This document shows positions 11,923-24,131 of a stretch of DNA of 64,000 nucleotides, in pieces. Below the pieces are notes generated by a model that saw only the letters and a program-made list of their open reading frames with translations, was not told where the DNA came from and did no database searches. A program made the translations under genes and the position numbers. How positions within the stretch are numbered: position 1 is the first letter of the stretch; every line of letters begins with the position of its first letter. The stretch is from assembly GCF_954871325.1 (NCBI RefSeq), contig NC_088775.1:54103561-54167560 (forward strand). The letters are read 5' to 3'. Origin of the DNA: Gordionus sp. m RMFG-2023. Lineage: Eukaryota; Nematomorpha; Gordioida; Chordodea; Parachordodidae.

Positions 11923-12685
11923 AGTAAAACTAAACTAGTAACAAAAAAAATAGGTGATTCAATTAATAAATGATAAAAAATTTGTGAAGAATAAATGTAT
12001 TAAAAGGAAAATAGAAAATAATATCAAAACTATATATTTAAATTTCAAAAAACCACATATAGAGGCAATAAAGAGATTATTTACTATATATTTAAGGCCA
12101 AAGAAATTTTTTTTACAAAATATAATTTGAAGAAAAATTACTATATCAAGACGCTTTTAAATTAAAAGCAAAGGTGTTAAATTTAAACTTTAAAATAAAG
12201 AGAGGGAAGTGTGCTTAATATTCTACCTGCATATTTTAAAACTCGTATAAACCATTATTAATATATATATAAATAAAAATCGATATACATACATAAAAAT
12301 TATATAAAACGCAAAATATAAAAATAAATTTAAACGCCAAACTAAAACGGAAAGTATAAAAAATAATAAAACGCTAAACTAAAACGCGAATCACATATCA
12401 ATTATTCTTATTTAAATTTTATTCTATTATTCCAATTTTATCATTCTTATTCCATTCAATAATTCCTATTCAATATTCTACTAATACATTCTATATATCA
12501 CTTCCATTATTCTTATTTGACATTCAACAAATTATTCCATACTAAACGACGAATTAATGTTAACGATTTGAACAGAACGGGATCGAGGATAAAAGAGACA
12601 AGAGAACGTACAAAAACAACAAACGATTAGAAGCAAGTTCCACGACGACTGTGAAACACAGAAAGATCGAAGAAAGAACAGAGGG
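11923..12685. other. No gene; ends in a polypurine tract
   Basis: No protein motif is recognised. The last part (about 12590-12685) is purine-rich and ends agaacagaggg immediately before the second LTR, consistent with a plus-strand primer tract. Confidence 0.45.
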
Positions 12686-12923
12686 TGATTTATTTTAAAT
12701 TATATTAACTTAAATTTTACCTTACGGACTTGTATTATTTCTCTTACTTAACATAACATTAATCTAATAGTTACATTGATTGTTATTTACTTTTGAAAAG
12801 TATATATATAGAATTTATTATGTTAATAGTCAGTTAGTTATATTTATAATAAATAAATTTAAAATAAAGAAATTTTGTTTCGATATCTTTTTGCTTATCC
12901 ATACCACTCACACTATATTAGCA
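12686..12923 (+). repeat. LTR copy 2 (3' LTR)
   Basis: A direct repeat of 2785-3448 without its insert, starting TGATTTATTTT and ending ctatattagca. It shares long blocks with copy 1, such as 'ttaccttacggacttgt' and 'tttcgatatctttttgctta'. Several indels separate the two, so the element is not recent. Confidence 0.75.
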
Positions 12924-14126
12924 GTTTAAAAAATCGATGTTTGAAAATGTTTGGCATAAAATTGAGTGCAATTATTAATAATATTTATTTTCAAAAACAA
13001 TGACGGTCATTTTCTTTGAAAATTGATGTTTGAAAATAACTTGGGTTAAATTTACATCGATTACTGCTATTATGAACCCGAGTTAAACTCTCGTAATTTT
13101 TTCAATACAAGTTCATTAACATTGAAATTGAAATCTTGCTTTCAATATTTAAAATAAAATTTTTAAATTATGGGGAAAAAAAACATATTAGTGCAAATGA
13201 GCATTGTGTTATAAAGGTTATACACTATCAATGTCAAATAACAAAATTAGATAACAAATAACAAGTATAGTTTTTTAAAAAAGATTCAGGTTATTCTAAA
13301 TCATGATGCTTAAAGAAAATGTGCTGAAAGATTTAATATTTCTAAAGGAACTGTTCACAAATTCATAAATCCAAAGCCATGCAAAATAAAACATTTGTCC
13401 AAATTGCAAAGATAACATCTAAATTTATTTCATAAATTAATTTAATATTTTTTCTTATTTTATGCAAATATTTATACATACATGTTTTTAATCATGATTT
13501 TGATGAATTAATTATAATAAAAAAATTATTTGTAAATGATTGAATATAATCTTACTTTTTGTTAAACTAAGAATATAACAGATGGTGATGTTTTTTTTAA
13601 AAAGTAAAAAGTCTTGATAAATTAGGAAACTAATTAAATTGGGCATAAACCTGCTCCCAACGGCGCCCAAATTAGACAGGTATGACTTACATATTATTTG
13701 CAATATATTTTAATTTTTATATAACTTTCTAGTCTAAATAGCCATTTGATATAATATAAATATAATATATTTTTGAGATGCTTCGATATAAAAAAACTTT
13801 GAAATAATAAATAAAAATTTTAAAAAATAATTTGCCCAAATTTTTGATAAAACAAAAATTAGCCTCTTAGCGTAGCCCCTACTATTTTATTAATATCATG
13901 CCCCTGCCAAAATGATTCAAATAAATTGGCCATTTAACGATTTAACGAAATTTATGTAAGCGAAAAGTACCGATATATCAAATAATTGATACATGTCACA
14001 TATAACCTATTATGCCACCGATTATAATATAAGCCAGAATTCAAATTTTATATGATGATGTTTGGACAAAATATAATTTGGTTTTGATTTAATAAAATAA
14101 GTTGAATTCATATAATATATATTTAG
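12924..14126. other. No intact gene; possible HTH transposase fragment
   Basis: Mostly featureless. Near 13315-13370 the + strand reads 'CAERFNISKGTVHKFI', which resembles the helix-turn-helix of pogo/CENP-B-like transposases. It is preceded by a stop and flanked by frameshifts, and no ends are visible. The rest shows no gene. Confidence 0.35.
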
Positions 14127-14863
14127 GTATTCTATATATGATAATCGAATTATAACTATGGATAATTCTTGTGAAGATATAAACAATTCTATAAGTGACA
14201 AAGAGACATATCAAAAGGTATGTAAATTAGAATTGAATGAAACTACACCAATATTGGGAATGTCAATTAGAGGAGGCAAAGAAATGAATATTGGAATATA
14301 TATTTCCAAGTTTAGAATAATTGTATAAAGTGTTGTTTGTGATTTTGCAGTGATATTTAAATGTTTTATTATGTATAATGGATTAAAAATTTGGATATAT
14401 TAAAGTATAGACCAAGGTAGTATAAGTGAAATTAATGGGATTAAAGTTGGTGATCAAATTATTACTGTCAATGGATATAATTTTCAAGGAATATATCATA
14501 GTAAGGCTGTTAAAATTTTGCATAATCATCAGATATTTATAATCATTCTAAAAGTAAATATAATTTCACAATATGATGTTTTATATATAATATAGGAAAG
14601 AGGTATTATACCTTTATACAGGGAAATTTGGGAAAAAATTTATATACTTAATCATCATGGTTAGATTTAATTTTAAAACATAATATTAAATATTCATTAT
14701 ATAGATGATAAATCCTTTATCAGGAATTTAAGTACAACTAGGTATGATTTGAATACATATCAATCAATTAAAAATGCAAATCACAATTTTAAATGCAACT
14801 CTGATAGTAATAATTTACACAAGGAGCCCCCATGTGTATCAAAACATGCCCTTGTTACTGAAT
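14127..14863 (+). CDS. PDZ-domain protein, exons 1-4 (whirlin/PDZD7/harmonin-like)
   Basis: Four exons are read: 14127-14309, 14406-14553, 14596-14659 and 14705-14863. They are joined by GT..AG introns of 96, 42 and 45 nt with matching phases. An ATG lies at 14158, but the frame stays open upstream to an acceptor (atttag) at 14126, so earlier exons may exist. The carboxylate-binding loop 'LGMSIRGG' is followed by 'GIYIS', 'DQGSISEINGIKVGDQII', 'VNG' and 'HSKAVKIL': a complete PDZ domain (about codons 24-100). The tail 'RGIIPLYREIWEKIYILN' matches the extension after PDZ2 in the whirlin/PDZD7 family as I know it. In animals these are scaffolds of stereocilia and ciliary membranes. Exon 4 is polar and leads to a donor (gtaata) at 14864. 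Recognition is from memory of the family. Confidence 0.75.
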
Positions 14864-14963
14864 GTAATACAATATTGATTGCTAGATAAAATAATTGTTG
14901 ATGAAGAAATGATAAAAAATAAATATCTAACCTTACTAAATGTAGATATTAGTTTTGATATAT

Positions 14964-15510
14964 GGTCGTTCCATGCCAAACCATTTACGACTTGGCTGAC
15001 CCCTTTCAATTTTGATGAAAATTTGTATATAAACTAAGATTTTTGTAATCTATTATACTTGGAAAAAATTTTAGCCACCTAGTTTTTATATTTATGAAGA
15101 TATTTGCAGTCAAAGTGTAAAAAATTGCCCTTTTCTGTGAGTGTTGATATTCATTAATTTAATGATTGATTAAAAATCACGCAATTATATATAATAAATC
15201 TGGTATTAAAATAAAGAATATACTTTTTATATTTAGAAAATATAAGTAAAAGAATAAAAAATTAATAGACCTCTTATTCCCAGAATAAAATTTGAAATCA
15301 TGATAATGAAAATTGGGTAACATCTATTTTTATGAAACTTTAGATAAACATTAATATTACCATTCTATATTAGTAAAAAAATTAGAGTGAAGCCGATATG
15401 ATTTCATAGACAAAATTGTTAAAACCTGCAAAAGATGAAAACTATATTTTAATACTATAGATAGTGTTTAATTTTAATAACTTCTCTACGTTGTTCCTAT
15501 TCTACACTAA
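14964..15510 (+). repeat. Left long terminal inverted repeat of element I
   Basis: Pairs with 19340-19890 on the opposite strand. Landmarks are 'cctttcaattttgatgaaaa', 'ttattaattt..atgattgatt', 'gaaactttagataaac' and 'tactatagatagtgttt'. Similarity is clear but imperfect, so the element is old. Confidence 0.75.
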
Positions 15511-15939
15511 ATGCTGTAATCCATTCAATATTCCTAACCATCAATGGCTAAAAAATGAAAAGATTTGCAATGGCTGCTAATTAAAGTTCATAAAAACTAA
15601 AACTCTTGCCATATTTCTTTCTATCAAGTCAGCAGCAGCCTATTAAATTTTTATTAAATTAATTTTAGGAGACAGTAAATTTTTAATTTATTCAGGATGC
15701 AACACAAAGTTATTACTAGACTAACGAAAGATAATAATTCATCCGTTTTTTATATATAATAAAGATATATTATCGTTTGTTATGATATGTTGTATTGCAC
15801 TTTTTTCAAACTTGCTTTGTAAATTTCATTAAAAATAAATTCTACACAATACCCCAATTTTTTTTTATTTTTCTGAGTGGTTGGCAGCTCAGTACAAAAA
15901 TCTAAAAAACTTTTCAAATATATATATCATCACGTTAAA

Positions 15940-16215
15940 GATTTTGACATTCCATCAAAATGACACTTTTCAGCCACTGCACATGGAAAAAGTGTGTATG
16001 TTGGTGTTGGAGGCATAGTTAAAAAGGCTAGCACAAGCCAGTTTACAAGGGCTGTATGCTGATCAAATAACATCTCCAATGGAGCTGTACAAATATAAAA
16101 ACAAAAATAGCATTGAGTAATAATTCATGATGCTGAGGAAATTCTCCTTAAACAACGATTTTTGAAGTAAAAACCAGTCCCAGGAACACATATGATACAT
16201 GCAGTGATTCCTCAT
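15940..16215 (+). pseudogene. Element I transposase-like protein, core fragment
   Basis: The frame near 15970 reads 'HFSATAHGKSVYVGVGGIVKKAS'. This matches the 'AT(A/S)HGK..DG.GG' region of an invertebrate protein family whose members I know only as uncharacterized proteins; the same motif occurs in element K. Further on, 'PVPGTH' corresponds to the 'IPGTQKYH' motif seen in K. Stops interrupt the frame (for example near 16062), the usual aspartate after HGK is replaced, and the protein is truncated upstream. Confidence 0.65.
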
Positions 16216-16291
16216 TGGACTATTTTATGTTAAAAATGTATTCAAATACGACAGAAACTATATTAGAAAATTAGGGGTTCAGAGACAAAAG

Positions 16292-18958
16292 CAGGGATCC
16301 AAACCGAACCGTTAAACCGCTAAAAACCGGTATTTTTATCAAACCTGAACCGAACCTAAACCGCTAAAAAATTTCTAGCCGAACCTGAACCGAACCGCTA
16401 AAATGCCTCTGAACCGGTTCAAACCTAGTGATTTTATGCTGCTAAAATAATGTGTAAGTTATTACTAGTATATTGCAAAATATTTTAATTATATTCGAAT
16501 TGTTTTAAAGATTTTTATCAATCACATTTGATTGATAAGTGTCAGTCATAATTTTTATGAACTTTAGTATATTGCCATTTTACAATATTTTTTAAATTTT
16601 TTAAGCTTATAAATTATAATGCCTAGAGCAAAATTAAACCCCATATACAATTATTTTACTTATAATATTATTAATGACACATCAAAATGTAATATTGCTG
16701 ATTGTCAAATAAATATTAAAGGTAATCATGGCGCAAATTTGGAGCGTCACATAAAAAGAAACCACCCTATAGGATTCAATAAAATTAAAATATCACAACA
16801 ACAAATTCCTAATAAAATAAAAAGGCTTAAGATGCCATCAAACCAACAGACAATAGAAGAAGTATTTAAAGACCTATTATATCAGTGAAGCTAAATAAAA
16901 AAATTATATGCTGGTAACTTTTAATGGTAGACCATTCACATTAATCAATGATAGTGGCTTTAGAAAAATTTTGGATCCTATATTAGAAGGTTTAGGTAAT
17001 ATTAAAATTAATTCCCAAAATATTCAATCGAATGTTGCAGAATTAGCCTTAGATATTCGGCAAAATATAATCAAAGAAATAAATGGTAAATTATTATCTC
17101 TAAAAATTGACTGTGTTACTCGTCTAGACAGGTCCATTATTTGGGTTAATCTTCAGTACATTCAAAAAGCAAAAATTGTTCTGAGAACACTGGCAATGAA
17201 AGAAATTTTTGAACGGCCCACTGCAGAAAATTTAAAACTCCTTTTAATATATTAAATGATTATGAAATAAAAACATCACAACTGTACACTATAACAATGG
17301 ACAATGGGGCAAATCTAATTAAGATGGTAAATTATTTATGGAGGATAGTGATGATGACAATCAATTGTCTGAAAATGATGAAGAAGAACAAATACAAAAT
17401 ATAGATAATTATGATATTTATACTAGTTTCACAAATGTACCTGGTGAATTAGCAAGCAATCTTAATGATTCTCAATATGATATTGTAAATATAAGATGTG
17501 CTTCTCATACCTTACAACTTGTGGTAGCTCATGCTTTAAAAAATTGCTCTATTTCTAATATTATTATTAAAGCTCGTACTGCCTGCAAGAAGCTAAGGAC
17601 AAAATCGATATCAATCATACTAAAAAAATTAAACTTAAAAAGACCTATATTGGATTGTCACAGATGGTTATCAACCTATGACATGCTAGAGAGATTGAAT
17701 GAATTAAAAGATATTTGTGAGAAGTTATCAGTATCATATAGTGAACTTTGTTTTACAACTCTGGAATGGGAAGCAATTATAGGGTTGGTAAATATACTAA
17801 AACCAATGAAAGTAGCTACCAAGAACTTACAACTTGAGCAGCTAACTTTAGAGGATTTTTATGGCATATGGCTGAAAGCTAAATTAGAAATTTCCATTTT
17901 TACTTCATCCTTTGCTGGTTCAATAATTGATGCTATGAATTTTAGAGAGAAGCAACTTTTAAACAACAATGCCTTTTTGTCATGCATATATCTAGATTTA
18001 AGGTATGTTTTAAAAATATTATATCTTATATAAATTTAATCAATAATTTTATTTATTTTAATTAATAATTTTATTTCACTATATATATTTTTCTATCTAT
18101 ACATAAATATAATAAGATTTTTTTAATGATATTTTTAATTTTTATTATATAGATATCAAGTGCTGACTGAAGAAGAAAAAACCAAAGCTAGAGAACATAT
18201 TCTTAAAATATGGCATAACATGGAATCAAACTTTGTTATAAGAGTGGAGGATTTTAGTGAAGGTGAATCAACACCGGTTAATGGATCTTCATCTGAAGAG
18301 GACTTAGTAGAAAGTCTTCTTAAAAAAAAAGATGTGAACAAACAAAATCTCTTACAAAAATTAGAGAATAGTAAAAATATTTTAGTTAATTTTTCTAAAG
18401 AACCTAGGTTAAATAAAAATATGAATATTTTAGACTATTGGAGAAATCAGAGTAATCGATACCCTGAATTATATAAATTGTCTGATATCATACTGGCAGT
18501 GCCAGCTACCCAAGTTAGTGTAGAAAGATGTTTTTCTACAATTAAATTTATACTATCCCCTTATAGATGCAATTTGAGTGTGATAAATCTTGAAAATATA
18601 TTAATCGTACGGCTTAATAAAATTTTTTTAAATAAATAAAGTTATAAATATTGTTCATATTATAAAATTAATCATTGATATCTATTTGTTATATTTATAA
18701 ATTAAATATTATTTAATATTATGCAATTAATAAAAATGAAGGTTTTTATGTATGTGTTTTTTTATTTTAATGATAAAAAAAATATTTTTCCCTATACATA
18801 ATTCGAATGTAGGTTTGAATACAAAAATGTTCAAACCGGTTTATAGAGGTTCGAACCGAACCGTTATTTTTATTTTTTACGAACCGAACCTGAACCTTGA
18901 ACCGTTATTTTTATCCAAACCTGAACCGAACCGATATTCGTTTCGGTTTGGATCCCTG
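16292..18958 (+). mobile_element. hAT transposon B, near-complete, inside element I
   Basis: The ends are cagggatccaaaccgaacc and, at the right, ggtttggatccctg. A perfect 8-bp target duplication, gacaaaag, lies at 16284-16291 and 18959-18966. The subterminal regions carry many 'ccgaacc' / 'ggttcgg' motifs, probable transposase-binding sites. The element is 2667 bp and carries one transposase gene with frameshifts. It separates the core and C-terminal remnants of element I, so it arrived after I. Confidence 0.95.
16619..18639 (+). pseudogene. hAT B transposase, full domain order but frameshifted
   Basis: The ATG at 16619 starts a BED-type zinc finger: 'CNIADCQINIKGNHGANLERHIKRNHP' spacing gives a C-C-H-H set at about residues 24-49. 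The central region follows in another frame at 16908-17255, then 'ITMDNGANLIKMV' (catalytic-region aspartate) at about 17290. The acidic insert and 'RCASHTLQLVV' segment follow at 17338-18002, and the dimerisation motif 'VPATQVSVERCFS' in the last exon (18153-18639). A 150-nt intron at 18003-18152 joins 'DLR' to 'YQVLTEEE', the place where the family has an 'RYQ' motif. Three frame changes (between 16888 and 16908, before 17297, before 17338) prevent one full protein. Confidence 0.88.
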
Positions 18959-18966
18959 GACAAAAG

Positions 18967-19110
18967 TATTACATTTGAAAATATATCAAACTATGTGACA
19001 TGCATATATGAATCAAATTGGTGTTGGCTTTAATGTCCTTTACATTTCCAGGAATAGATGATACTGTTTACCTACCTAGGTCACATTTAACCACAGTTTC
19101 ACCATCAGCT
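18967..19110 (+). pseudogene. Element I protein, C-terminal domain fragment
   Basis: Just after the hAT target duplication the frame reads 'YVTCIYESNWCW', then a stop. This matches 'YVTCAYENDWWLGFV' in element J (32453-32674), a C-terminal domain of the same protein family. It supports placing I in the superfamily and shows that the hAT inserted between core and C-terminal domain. Confidence 0.6.
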
Positions 19111-19339
19111 CTGACATGAGATATTTAAAAACACCATCCTTACAAGATTGCATGACTAAAGTAGTTATTATTTGATTATAGATATATCTGTATTCTAATT
19201 CATATTTTATTTTTTAGGAAGATGTATGGCAATGTAACAAATGTTAGAAACAAGTAATGAGTAACTAATAATTATATAGAAACAAATGTTAATAATAATT
19301 ATATTATATAAAAATATAATTATAAATAAATAAATTCAT

Positions 19340-19890
19340 AATAAGTAGTTCTCCTGTTATAGTAATGTCATAGAGAAGTTATTATTCGAAATAATTGCAA
19401 AACACCATCTATAGTATAAAAATATATTTTACATTTTTTATTGGTTTTTATCAATTTTGCTTATGAAGTCATATCAACTCCACTCTAATTTTTTTTATAC
19501 TCTTATAGAATGGTAATAGTAAGGTTTATCTAAAGTTTCATAAAAATCGATGTTAGCCAATTTTCGTTATGGGGATTTTAAAATTTCTGGGAATATGAAG
19601 TTTAGAAATTTTTTTTACTTATATTTTCTAAAAATAAAAAGTATATTCTTTATTTTAATACCAGATTTATTATACATAATCGCTTAATTTTAAATCAATC
19701 ATTAAATTTATGAATACCGACATGCGCAGAAAGGGCAATTTTTATGCTTTGACCTCAAATATCTTCAAAAATATAAAAGTTAGGTGGTAAAAATTTTTCG
19801 CAAGTATAGATTACAAGAATCTTAGTTTATATAAGGATTTTCATCAAAATTGAAAGGGTTCAGCCGAGAATCGTGTTTTTTTGAATACAA
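19340..19890 (-). repeat. Right long terminal inverted repeat of element I
   Basis: Inverse of 14964-15510. The outer end 'gttcagccgagaatcgtg' is followed by a T run and then unrelated sequence; the terminal ggt..ttccat motif seen on the left is not found here. Confidence 0.7.
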
Positions 19891-22673
19891 GTTTCATTAC
19901 AAATCAGTATAAAAAAAGCTATTTTGAAAATATAATCAAATAAAATTTGGCCGAATAATTAAGTATGTTATCAAGACCATTGCAATCCAAATTTTATTGC
20001 TCTATCTCTATTAATTCCAGAAATATGAGCATTTAAATTGTAAAAATTATGTATTTCTCAATTTTTACAATACACATAAAAATTAATTTATTTATATAAC
20101 ATCCAAACTAACAAGATGAATTTGTTTAAATTTGAATTAAATATATAAACCATTATTATGAGTTCTAAGCTATTTTTACCAAAATTCAGTCTTAGATATC
20201 TTAAAACTTTTATACTGTGATTTAAAACCATTAAATATTTTGAATAAGATCCCAATATTTGAACCTGTCTTAAGAGTTAATTGAAACTATTAATAACCTG
20301 TTAAGCTATTATTCAAGATTTAGTAATGGATGTCATAAATTTTATACTGTTAGAAGTATAAGACTATCAATAATTTTATAAAAACTTTTTTAAATTTCCA
20401 AGCTCTATAATTTATTTAATCTAAACATTTCATAATTATTTTTAACTTTAAGTCAATTCTATTCTATAAATTTTCCCAAACTTATCATAATCCTATATGC
20501 CCAGAAAATCTCGTCAACCCAATCTAATCTGCAAATTTAATATAATCCTTTTCCTATCATTTTAAAATAAAATACCATAAATACTCATAAGATAATGTTA
20601 ACAGATGCATCTTCTTAACATGTAGCAAAATCGTAAAAGTACTTTCTTTGCAGCATCACACAAGAAAGCTGACACTGGTTCTAAAATTACAAACATTCAA
20701 CCACTATGCTCTCAAAACATCATGGTCTAAATCATTTCTAAAATTGGAAACTCCCCAAACCATATCCAGAATACCTGGGAGAGCTAGGATTATTTGTGAA
20801 TTTCTGTCACACCCATTTTAGTATTAACAATGACCTACTCTTTAGATAACTGGAGAAATATCCTTTTAACCTTTTATATTTTGCAATCTCCAATTACTAA
20901 AGTAGACGATCTATCCTTAGTAATGGGAAAATACTATTTACAATCCTATCAAACCCTAAACTAAACATCACCTTCCCCTAACAGATACAGACAAAGCAAA
21001 ACATCATAAAAAATTTTAAGTTTTAATATTTATGTAGCAATCATCTAATGATACTTGCACCCAATAGCGATGTATCAGTGAACCTAGCAAACATTCTTCT
21101 GGCTTCCCAATAACCTTCACACCTTTTAAAGATAGCCCCATTGATTTAACTGAGAGAGAAGTGCTAGTCTCAATAATAAATAAAGATTCTGCAAGTGGCC
21201 TCGATGAAATGTGCATATACATCCACTTTCTTCTGTAAACTCACTTCTCGCTTATTAATCATTTTTTCAAAAATAATATTATGAAAGGCATCACTCCTAC
21301 AAAGGGCATTCATAATTTGGGGTGCTAGACTAAAAAAAGAGGGTGACGGTCTCCACCTAAGTGATATAGGGTCCATTTTTACACCTTATATCTTTAATAA
21401 TTTGTAGCGGATTAAGAGATCACTCAGCTCTACACTCCAACCTACCAACTTGGCTTCAGAATTAATAATGGGAGTGGAGCTGGTTCCCATGCTACTTGAT
21501 TTGTGATTGGGAAAAATAAATTAAATATTCTTAAGTTTGATTTCAACAATGCTATCATTTGCTCTCCACTTCATTTATCTCTTTTTTCCAGCTCCACTAC
21601 TCCATAAAATACCAAGATACAATGCTATCTTCCCAGCAAAAGATTCAATAAAGAAACCGATCTTTTTTGTTTTAAACTTCAAACAATATTTAATCAAATA
21701 ATAGGGCAGTGCTCTCTAAAATTAAATGCTTGATATTTAAATGACAGAATTTTTGCAGGAGACCGGCAAGAGTTGCTCAAAATGAATCATAAACAACTTT
21801 CTCCCATTTATAGGGCTTTCATTAAACATGGATAAAGTGAGTTCTATTCATCAGACATCTATAGCCTCGACATGCCATTCAAATCGCACAAGTCAGCCAT
21901 GACGCATCTTGACTCATTGTTAATTTTTTAAACATCCGCACCAAACTGAGTCACTTGAAACACTCCCCTTATTATTGTCTGCTCACCAGGCTTTCTTTTT
22001 TATCACCCCGGAAAAAGTATTCTCTCTGTTTAGGCCACCTTATCCAGTAAATTTGGAAGTATCAGGGTTCATCCTCTATCTCTTTCTGGCTTTATCCCAG
22101 TTTTTATGCAATATGATTATCCATAATACACAAGGCCTTAGATTGAGACTTAAATTTACACACCAATCTTCCTCTCCCTTATGCTTCCTTACAAAAAAAC
22201 GAGAACTTGCCATTAATAGCACATTCCATTGAATCTACTCTATCAAACGAACAATCTTTGACAATGAAAAGCCTGGAATTCGGAAAAAACAAAAACGGTT
22301 ATGGATGGTTTAAGGCCATGCCAGTTTAAAGCTTAGGCATGTCTATCATTGGAAGAACTATGGTTAATTATAGGATTCAGAACTAATTCTCTCATAGTTA
22401 CTCCTTTTAATAAATATTTTTTTATTTTAATTATTATGATGTAAAACATTTTTTAAAATTTGTATTAAAACATAATTAGTCTATAAATATAAGTATAAGA
22501 AATGTATAGATTTTCAATACCGATACTTTAAAATATATCGTGACTAAGATACATCAAATAAAAGAATTGCCTCATTCGATACAAAGGAACCTATCGAGTA
22601 TTGCGATACTTTAACAACTTTGGTTTTAAATGTTAACTATAATAATTATATTCATTTTTATTCCTATCGATAG
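19891..22673. other. Intronic or intergenic, no gene recognised
   Basis: No domain is recognised. The stretch 20980-22330 is less AT-rich than its surroundings and has scattered short open frames on both strands without recognisable motifs, possibly a very old element. Near 22600-22623 'gcgatactttaacaactttg' resembles the right end of the hAT elements at 48064 and 57348, but no partner end was found. Confidence 0.4.
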
Positions 22674-22989
22674 ATATTAAAAACTCATCAATCTGTACAA
22701 ATGACTCAATTTCATTAAATGATGTTTACGATTTCAATAATAATGGCAATTTACAATATAATCTATGTGATGAAAATATGATGCTTGGCAGAAAAATATC
22801 TGCACAGATTCATAAATCAAATTATAATATGAGATTTATTAACCCGAAAAAATGCACAAACACTAATATGAAATTAAAGAGATCCCTAGGTTTTGAATCC
22901 AATATGAATTTTATAAGCTTATCAACAATGGACACTATTAAAGATAATACAAAACAGAGTGACCTACAACTTGATATTCCTAATCATAA
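22674..22989 (+). CDS. Probable exon 5 of the PDZ gene
   Basis: The frame is open from a good acceptor (pyrimidine-rich, ..ttcctatcgatag, 22673) to a donor gtatat at 22990. If unspliced it reaches a stop at 23000-23002. It needs two bases to complete a codon begun at 14863 and leaves two bases for the next exon, and both phases fit. The product is serine/asparagine-rich and basic, with 'DSISLNDVYDFNNNGN' near its start and 'KKCTNTNMKLKRSLGF' later. No folded domain is recognised, which would suit the linker of a scaffold protein. It could instead belong to another gene. Confidence 0.5.
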
Positions 22990-23159
22990 GTATATGGGAT
23001 AAATAGGGTTGGTAGAAATCGGTTAAAAAATAAAATTATAAAAGTTGGAAAGGGAGTAGGAAAATTTATTTTGAAAACATCATTAAAAATATTTTTTTAT
23101 ACAAAATATAAATGAAAATTTTTCCGTATATTTTTTTCAGATGAGTCCTAGTTAAGTTT

Positions 23160-23757
23160 TTGGATTCCATACCAAATCGATAACTTTTCGGCCCGACCTT
23201 TTTAATTTCGATAAAATTTTGTATGCTGAGAGAATATCATTTGAAAGCATCGAATCCAAAATTTTAGGTTCCTAGTACTCATAGTTCCAGAGATATCAAT
23301 GGTCAAAAGTGCCAAAAATGACCTTTTTCGAAAAATACGATTTTTTAAAACTGATATAAGTTAAAAAATAATGATTTTAAAAATATAAGTTATATGTCAT
23401 TTTGTAACTCTATTAAAGGCCTTTTATTAAATATTAAGGATTTTTTTGAAATAACATTGTTGCGGTTTTTATTTACGTTATAAATTTTAAACATAAAAAT
23501 TCCCGGTGTTTCGCTTTCCAAATTTTTTTAAAATTTAATATTTTCTTATTCTCTAACCTTATATCTATTCATAAAAAAAATTTAAACTTGGGACAGCCAT
23601 GGGTTTTTTAGTTATTACGATTTAAAAAATCAAAAAATAAATATTTTTTTCAAAAATAGATGGCGCTCCTTTATAAAATAACGTGTTTTGTTATAATTAT
23701 TATTTTTTAAAACTTTTTTTACTTTTAAACATAAATAATAAGATTTTCCAGCATTAA
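23160..23757 (+). repeat. Left long terminal inverted repeat of element J
   Basis: Inverse of 34257-34852. The inner boundary is near 'agattttccagcatta'. The repeats are very similar, with scattered substitutions. Confidence 0.8.
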
Positions 23758-23882
23758 TATCATGAAATCAGATTATTTAGCTGCGGTTATAATCATTTTT
23801 TTTTTTAAAAATTTTAATTTTCGAAAAATTATTTTATAAATTTTAAAGATATAATAGATAAATTAAAATTCATGAAAGATAA

Positions 23883-24131
23883 TGTTTTATTTTGTTTTCC
23901 TTTTACACAATATTTTATTTATCTTTCTTTTTCACAAAATCAAAATTGTATATACAAAAGAAGAAAAATTACAATCTTCGAATCATAAAAAAACATTATT
24001 ATTATTTCTTTTAAATAAATACAAAAAATATCTTTGACCTCATTTCTTTTTCATATAAACATATAATATATATATTTGACATCATTTCTTTTTCATATAA
24101 AAATATAATATATCCTTGACATACTATAACA
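23883..24131 (-). repeat. 3' LTR of the minus-strand gypsy element
   Basis: Nearly identical to 32110-32357. On the internal side the purine tract aaggggggcg (minus strand, 24132-24141) abuts it. Confidence 0.92.

Larger units (their letters stand above)
2785..12923 (+). mobile_element. Decayed LTR retrotransposon O, interrupted by two hAT elements
   Basis: Two direct repeats of about 240-250 bp begin TGA and end TTAGCA. They lie at 2785-3448 (interrupted by a 404-bp hAT) and 12686-12923. The first is followed at once by a primer-binding-site-like tggtggcaacgg, and the second is preceded by a purine tract ending agaacagaggg, the order expected of an LTR retroelement read on the + strand. No gag, protease, reverse transcriptase or integrase is recognisable between them; 4034-7430 is a separate hAT. 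The flanking 5-mers (atatt, gttta) do not match, so the two LTRs may come from a rearranged or recombined pair. Confidence 0.6.
14964..19890 (+). mobile_element. Long-inverted-repeat transposon I (unassigned DDE-like superfamily)
   Basis: Inverted repeats of roughly 550 bp lie at 14964-15510 and about 19340-19890. The left terminus is ggtcgttccatgccaaacc; the outer 20 or so bases of the right end are lost or diverged. Between them are decayed pieces of a transposase-like protein on the + strand and a complete hAT insertion (16292-18958). The family is shared with the elements at 23160, 39549 and 57607. It lies wholly within the large intron 14864-22673 of the PDZ gene model. Confidence 0.75.

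Noticed and set aside
18752-19033. 93-codon frame across the right end of hAT B
   Set aside because: It reads through the terminal inverted repeat of the hAT into element I; only the last part (YVTCIYESNW) is meaningful.
21016-22232. Several open frames of 68-85 codons in the less AT-rich stretch
   Set aside because: Overlapping on both strands, no recognised motif, no splice-consistent joining; kept only as a region note.
23000-23002. TAA at 23000 as the true end of the PDZ gene
   Set aside because: Not excluded, but the donor gtatat at 22990 and the phase match with the acceptor at 37541 make continued splicing at least as likely.
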